This document shows, in pieces, positions 58,905 through 64,000 of a DNA stretch of 64,000 bases (within the stretch, counting starts at the first letter, position 1; each line of letters opens with the position of its first letter). Origin of the DNA: Lepus europaeus (taxonomy: Eukaryota > Chordata > Mammalia > Lagomorpha > Leporidae). The notes under the pieces are model-generated. The model ran no database searches. It saw only the letters and a list, made by a program, of their open reading frames with translations, and was not told where the DNA came from. The translations under genes and the position numbers were made by a program. Where the stretch lies: contig NC_084827.1 of NCBI RefSeq assembly GCF_033115175.1, forward strand, positions 24,236,001 through 24,300,000. Reading direction: 5' to 3'.

Positions 58905-59275
58905 GAAAACATGTTAGGACTAATAAAAGAATTGAGCAAAGTTGCAAGATACAAAATCAACCTAAAAGTTGGTTGTGTTTCTGTACTCTAACAACAATCT
59001 ATCTGAAAAGAAAATGGAGAAAACAATCCCATTTACAATAATATAAAAAAAAAAAACTTGTATGTAAACTTAATCAAAGAGGTGAAATACTTGTACACTG
59101 GAAGATATAAAATAGTTATGAGGGAAATTAAAACAGTCACAAGTACTTTTAAATGAAAGACATTAAATGCTTCAAAATATTTGAATTTACTAAAATGCCT
59201 ATACTATCCAAAATGGTCTGCAGATTCAGTGATATCCTGGTCAAAATCTCAGTGGCATTTTTTACAAAATATCCT
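58905..59275 (+). mobile_element. old L1 ORF2 (reverse transcriptase region) fragment
   Basis: 'gcaaagttgcaagatacaaaatcaacc', 'tgtttctgtactctaacaacaatctatctg', 'cccatttacaataa', 'aatttactaaaatgcctatactatccaaaatggtctgcagattcagtg' follow L1 ORF2 word order downstream of RT. Diverged, no open frame. Confidence 0.75.
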
Positions 59276-60002
59276 TAAAGATTCTCACTTACTATCATGA
59301 ACCTTTGCTTCTTCACTCAAGCATTTTCAATGCAAATGCAGATTCTTTTCTTCCTTTGGTTCTTCCTGTGTTCTACCAAATCCTTCACTTTAGCTAAATG
59401 CCTGTGTATCTTTAACAGATTTGCCATTACGAAATGATAGTGCAACAAAAAATAGTAACATATAAGTAACGTTTCCCATTCCCAAGAATATCATTATTTC
59501 CAGCCATTGGGTAGTGTTCTGAGATGAGTAATGTTGGAGAAGTAGGCAACTTCTGGTCTGTACCAATGCTTCTAGTCTCTTGTGTAAGCCTTTCTTTTGG
59601 ATGGTGTAGCTAATGAGAAGTATTCACAGGGTCCATTCCCTGACACTTTTTTGCATACATATTTCTGATAGGATGTATCGTGCAGCACTGATAATAATAT
59701 ATAAGGGCTGTGCTCCTAGCACAGATGCTTGTAAGATTCAATTGAGGCACAATTATCATCTCAGAATCTTTGAATCCTTGATGCCCTCCTTTGGTCTGAA
59801 GAATTTTCCATAGCATCTTGCTCACTCTTAAGCATGTATCTTCAAATATTCTCACTGTTTGGCAGCCTCTATTCTTGATTTGAAAACAGAAAGCTAATTT
59901 TAATACATACTCACTATTTAGGAGTGAATGAAAGGGAAATAATACTTCAGCATAGAGTAGTGGAACTGAAAGGGGTCATACTAAGCATCAGGCTTAAATA
60001 AT
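59276..60002. other. intergenic sequence, nothing recognised
   Basis: No gene. Confidence 0.5.
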
Positions 60003-60359
60003 TCCATTTTAAAGGGGCTGGTATTGTGGCACAGTGGGTTAAACCACTGTTTGTGACACTGGTATCCCACATGAGAGTCCTTGTTTGAGTCCTGGCTGGT
60101 CCGCTTATGATCCAGCTTCCTGCCAATGTACCTGGGAAGGTAGTGGACAGTGGCCCAACTGCTTTAGCCACTGCTGCTTATCTCAGAGGCCTGGATGGGG
60201 TTCCTGACTTCTGGCTCCTGACTTCATCCTGACCCAGCCCTGGCTGTCATAGCCATTTTTAAAGAACCAGTGGATGGATGACCTCTCTCTGTTTCTCTCC
60301 CACCCCTCACTCACTGTTACTCTCTGAAATAATTCATCTTTTAAAAAAATCCATTTTAA
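60003..60359 (+). mobile_element. CSINE, full length, moderately old
   Basis: TSD TCCATTTTAA at 60003-60012 and 60350-60359; head GGGGCTGGTATTGTGGCACAG. Confidence 0.92.
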
Positions 60360-60810
60360 GAATGAAAAAATACTTAAGAGATTATTTTCCTTTTAAATAT
60401 ATCCAGTAGATTGCAGTGGAGAGAAATATATAACCAGATTTCTTATTTTAAATTCAGTTCCTTTCCAATTGTTCCACAGTGAATTAGATAGAAATTTTAT
60501 GCACTGTGACATAGTCAATGATGAGAAATCTGAAGAGGATCCTAAAATGCCCTAAAGTTTAAATAATACTAGTTGCACATGGGAATGCACTTCCAAAATG
60601 CAATATGTGAGAGTGTTTCCTAAACTGCAAAGTCTGTATAAATTCAAGATAGAATTGTCACCAGGCACCCACCTTTATCTAAGACTGGCCTCAGAAGGAA
60701 CAGACGGTTCATTTTACCCGACTTGGATCAACAATGATATAGTGTCTCTTTTGGACAATGTGTTCAGAGTTCTGCCACATTCATCATAGGAATCTGCTGA
60801 GATTTGAGTG
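60360..60810. other. intergenic sequence, nothing recognised
   Basis: The 60598-60789 frame (63 codons) has no recognisable motif. Confidence 0.45.
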
Positions 60811-61071
60811 AATGTTTGGCCTAGCAATTAAGAAGCCCACATCCCACAATGGGGTCCCTGGGTTCAATTCCCACTAATGCAGACCTAGGGAGGCAGCAGT
60901 GATGGCTCTGTTATTGGTCCCAGCCACACATATGGGAAACCTGTATTGAATTTCAGGCTCCTGGTTCCAGCCCTAGCCCAGCCCTGGCCATTGCAGGAAT
61001 CTGAGGTGGGAACCAATGAACGGGAACACCCTGTATATCTGCCCATGTGTCTTTGAAACAGTCTGTCTCTG

Positions 61072-61105
<34 letters not shown>

Positions 61106-61151
61106 TCTCTCTCACTTGCTCTCATCTTTCCCTCTACTTCTCAAAATAATC
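60811..61151 (+). mobile_element. CSINE, old, with expanded CT tract
   Basis: 'cctagcaattaagaagcccacatccc', 'tgggttcaattcccac' (B-box-like), '(TC)n' at 61064-61112, then 'ctacttctcaaaataat'. Confidence 0.8.
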
Positions 61152-62571
61152 CCTTGGGGCAGAAAAGCATGAACAGGAATTTAATTTTTTTTTAAATTGA
61201 GGAGTATGGAAGCAGAGTTAATATAATTTAAAAATGGCAAAAGGGATGCCTCATTGAGAGTAAATACCAATAATAATAGTGTCTTGCCTTTGATCCAGTA
61301 TTTGGTCTGATCTGTCTCCACTGCTGAATTTGAGCATATCATTTACAAATGAGTATCTCAAGTCAAGAGATCAGACTGGCTCGGAAAAGGAGAACAGAAC
61401 AACAAGAACTGCTTTATTTTATGTTTGGAAAACATTGCAGCTCATATTAATTGTGGATTACTCATCTCATCCTGGTATGCTCAGGATTCTGTTTCCTTAT
61501 CATTTTAAGATGCTGGTATTATAAACTGTTCCTCCTTTGTTCTGACAGCTTGAAAGCTATTGTTCCCATTTAAAGAGTTATGAGTCTTTTAAAGTTGAAT
61601 TCCAGAGTGATTATGATGGTGCTGTTGTCATTGCCCAACATAAATCATGTGGTCATAAATGAAAGCATTTCATGACATCCTCTGGACAGTACAGTCCCTG
61701 TGCTTAGGAGCTATTACCTCTTAGCTTGCAGGGAGATATACTAGAGCTAACCCTATTGCTTTCAGTACTGTTGTGAAGCACTAATGTAGCCTTTTGACTC
61801 CTTTTTGTGTGCTCCTTGAATACCAGGCAGACCTCACAGAAACATGAAGATATAGGAAAATCATCAATACCTAATCTTTAAGGATATGGAGAGATGAATA
61901 AAAAAATCATCTAGAGCTTAGTCCTAGAGGTGGTGGTGATATCCAAACACACCTGAATTTGGAAAGAAAAAAAATCAAGGTTCCTGGAATCATCATGCCA
62001 CCCTTCTCACCAGTTTGCTACCTTGTATTGTTTACTCCTCTCTACTTCTAATCCTTTATTTGATCAATCTTCTTCAATGCTCTAGCTCTTATTCCCACAA
62101 GTTCTGTCTTACTTTTAGAACTGAAAAGTAGATGTGGTAGAGATGATGGAAGACTTTGGGAAAGCCAAGGGAAAGAACCAAAATGTTGAGCTCATACTTT
62201 TTGCCAATGTCTGTGCTAAATGATGTACATTCATCATTTTATCTGATTTCCAAATCAGATGGAGATTGTTATCAAACTTGTTTGAAAGTTAAAAAAAAAA
62301 AAAAGACCGAGATTTGTTAGTTAAATAACTAACAAATCAGCATCTGGTTAGTAACATGGTTTGAATCCAAAGTCTGTACTCTTCTCCCTGTAAAATTATT
62401 GCTATAGGTAGAAGAAGGACTCAGACAAGATGTGTGACATGCATTTAATAAGAACCATAAAAGGAGATAGAAAACACTCACGAGGACAGTGTCAACAAAC
62501 AGGGTACCAGAAATCCTCCAGTGTCTCTTGGTGAAACAGCATGCCAGGGACCTGTGGGAATCTCTTTTTAT
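61152..62571. other. intergenic sequence with a possible MIR trace
   Basis: No gene. 62170-62290 resembles antisense MIR ('gccaatgtctgtgctaaatgatgtacattcatcattttatctgatt'). Confidence 0.4.
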
Positions 62572-62841
62572 AGGTATAATTTCAGGGACCAATGTTGTGG
62601 CATAGCAGGTAAAGCTGCTGTCTGTGATGCCAGCATCCCCCATAGGTGTCATTTTTGAGTTCTAGCTGCTACACTTCTGATGCAGCTACTGGTTAATGTG
62701 CATGAGAAAGCATCTGAAGATGGCCCAAGTGCTTGGGTCCATTCACCCATGTGGGAGACCTGAAAGAAGCTCCTGGATCCCTGGCTTTAGACTGGCCCAA
62801 CCCTGGCCATTGCAGCCATTTGGGGAATGAACAGCAAATAG

Positions 62842-62881
<40 letters not shown>

Positions 62882-63300
62882 CTGCCTTTCTTTCTTTCTT
62901 TCAGATTTATTTTATTTATTTGAAAGGCAGAGTTGCAGAAAGAGAGAGAGAGAGAGAGAGGAAGAGACAGAGACAGGGAGATTTCCTTCCATCCACTGGT
63001 TCATTTCCCAAAGAGCTGCAAATGGCCAGAGGTGGGCCAGGCCAAAGCCAGGTGCCAAGAGCTTCTTCCAGGTCTCCCACATGGTTGAAGGGACCCAAGC
63101 ATTTGGGCCATGTTCAGATGCTTTCCCAGATGCATCAGCAGGGAGCTGGATCAGAAGTGGAGCAACCTGGACTTGAACCGGTGCCTATACAGGGTGCTGG
63201 CTGTCATAGGCATTAGCCCTGCCTGCTTATGCAACAATGCCAGACCCATAACTCTTCTTTTAAAATAAATAAATCTCTATAGAAAAAAGGGATAATTTCA
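62572..63300 (+). mobile_element. CSINE interrupted by a second CSINE
   Basis: Sense CSINE 62585-62903 resumes at 63246-63287 ('ataactcttcttttaaaataaataaatct', the normal tail). The 13-bp outer TSD AGGTATAATTTCA (62572-62584) and AGGGATAATTTCA (63288-63300), one mismatch, encloses both pieces. Confidence 0.88.
62904..63245 (-). mobile_element. CSINE, antisense, nested in the CSINE at 62585-63287
   Basis: Tail TTTATTTGAAAGGCAGAG, AG tract, 'caaatggccagaggtgggcc', head complement 'gcaacaatgccagaccc'. Confidence 0.92.
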
Positions 63301-63472
63301 TTTCATTAAGCTGAGATATACGGGTTTTTCTTTTTGGGCCCATGGAGTCTGAATTTGGGGTTTCAAATATTTGCAAGTGTTTTCTAGGATTACTAGTTGC
63401 CTGATGCCAAATATATTGAGCAATTGGGAAATGACAGGGCCTGTACTTGGGTTGCAGAGTCTTGCTTAGGGA

Positions 63473-63865
63473 AGAAGTATCAATTTCTTTTTTTTTTTTC
63501 TTTCTTTTTTTTTTTTTTTTGACAGGCAGAGTGGACAGTGAGAGAGAGAGACAGAGAGAAAGGTCTTCCTTTTGCCGTTGGTTCACCCTCCAGTGGCCGC
63601 CGTGGCTGGCGCGCTGTGGCCGGTGCACCACGCTGATCCCAAGGCAGGAGCCAGGTGCTTCTCCTGGTCTCCCATGGGGTGCAGGGCCCAAGCACTTGGG
63701 CCATCCTCCACTGCCTTCCCGGGCCATAGCAGAGAGCTGGCCTGGAAGAGGGGCAACCGGGATACAATCCGGCGCCCCAACCGGGACTAGAACCCGGTGT
63801 GCTGGCGCCGCAAGGTGGAGGATTAGCCTGTTGAGCCACGGCGCCAGCCTAGAAGTATGAATTTC
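63473..63865 (-). mobile_element. CSINE, antisense, young, CpG-rich
   Basis: 15-bp TSD AGAAGTATCAATTTC (63473-63487) and AGAAGTATGAATTTC (63851-63865), one mismatch. The head complement TGAGCCACGGCGCCAGCC is intact. The long ORFs on both strands here are SINE artefacts. Confidence 0.97.
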
Positions 63866-64000
63866 ATAGTAAACTTGGATTGGGTTCTGCCCTTCCATCT
63901 GGGAAAAGGATGGTCACTCAAAACCTGACTGGTGTGTGGTCCAAGGAATCCAGAGTGAGTTTATTTTCATTCTGTTTCTTAAATACCAGACATGCTCTCT

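Noticed and set aside
63260-63898. 212-codon ORF on the minus strand
   Set aside because: It runs through a CSINE and its flanks; the peptide is translated SINE consensus (the same words recur at 57484-57888, 49809-50114 and 4417-4726).
1-64000. CRISPR arrays, operons, riboswitches or other prokaryotic systems
   Set aside because: Sequence is clearly mammalian; repeated units are SINE/LINE copies with TSDs, not regularly spaced direct repeats.

Overview
The window is mammalian nuclear DNA, almost certainly lagomorph and most likely rabbit (Oryctolagus). About thirty copies of the lagomorph-specific tRNA-derived C repeat (CSINE) are present, many with clean target-site duplications (TSDs). 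The L1 copies carry the rabbit-type 3' end: a G-rich tract, a conserved stretch ending in ATTAAATAAAAG, then an A tail. No spliced host gene, structural RNA gene, CRISPR array or operon is visible. The region is intergenic or deep intronic, and retrotransposition explains nearly everything recognisable in it.

Layout: 1-4340 is a decayed antisense L1 (5'UTR, ORF1, ORF2 into the RT and beyond, cut by the window edge). 4387-5103 holds two CSINEs inserted back to back. 5.6-11.7 kb is mostly unique sequence with a few SINEs. 12193-16780 is the most unusual object: a TSD-flanked element with an L1 5'UTR, an intact 345-codon L1 ORF1, no ORF2, about 2.1 kb of non-L1 sequence carrying a decayed retroviral-type zinc knuckle, and a normal L1 3' end with poly(A). 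17.3-18.6 kb holds L1 relics. 22-26 kb is SINE-rich. 27109-30440 is an older antisense L1 interrupted by a younger antisense L1 that has a 5' inversion. 30.4-34.5 kb is unrecognised unique sequence. 34.5-37.6 kb holds an ancient L1/HAL1-like relic and a second, TSD-flanked inverted L1. 39-51 kb is mixed SINE, MIR and old L1 sequence, followed by a possible solo LTR at 51180-51745.

54789-56010 is an intronless retrocopy of SUDS3, a subunit of the SIN3-HDAC corepressor. It has a 15-bp TSD and a short A tail and remains open for 317 codons. Two internal deletions that each shift the frame appear to cancel, replacing about 29 linker residues of the parent with 20 new ones. 57-64 kb is further L1 3' ends and CSINEs, including one CSINE nested inside another.

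The parts relate through one machinery: L1 endonuclease and reverse transcriptase account for the L1s, the CSINEs, the composite ORF1-only element and the SUDS3 copy. TSD sequences, A tails and TT|AAAA-like cut sites are visible at many of them. The two best follow-up candidates are the ORF1-only composite element and the frame-rescued SUDS3 retrocopy. Family names are recognised by eye; no alignment or database search was run.
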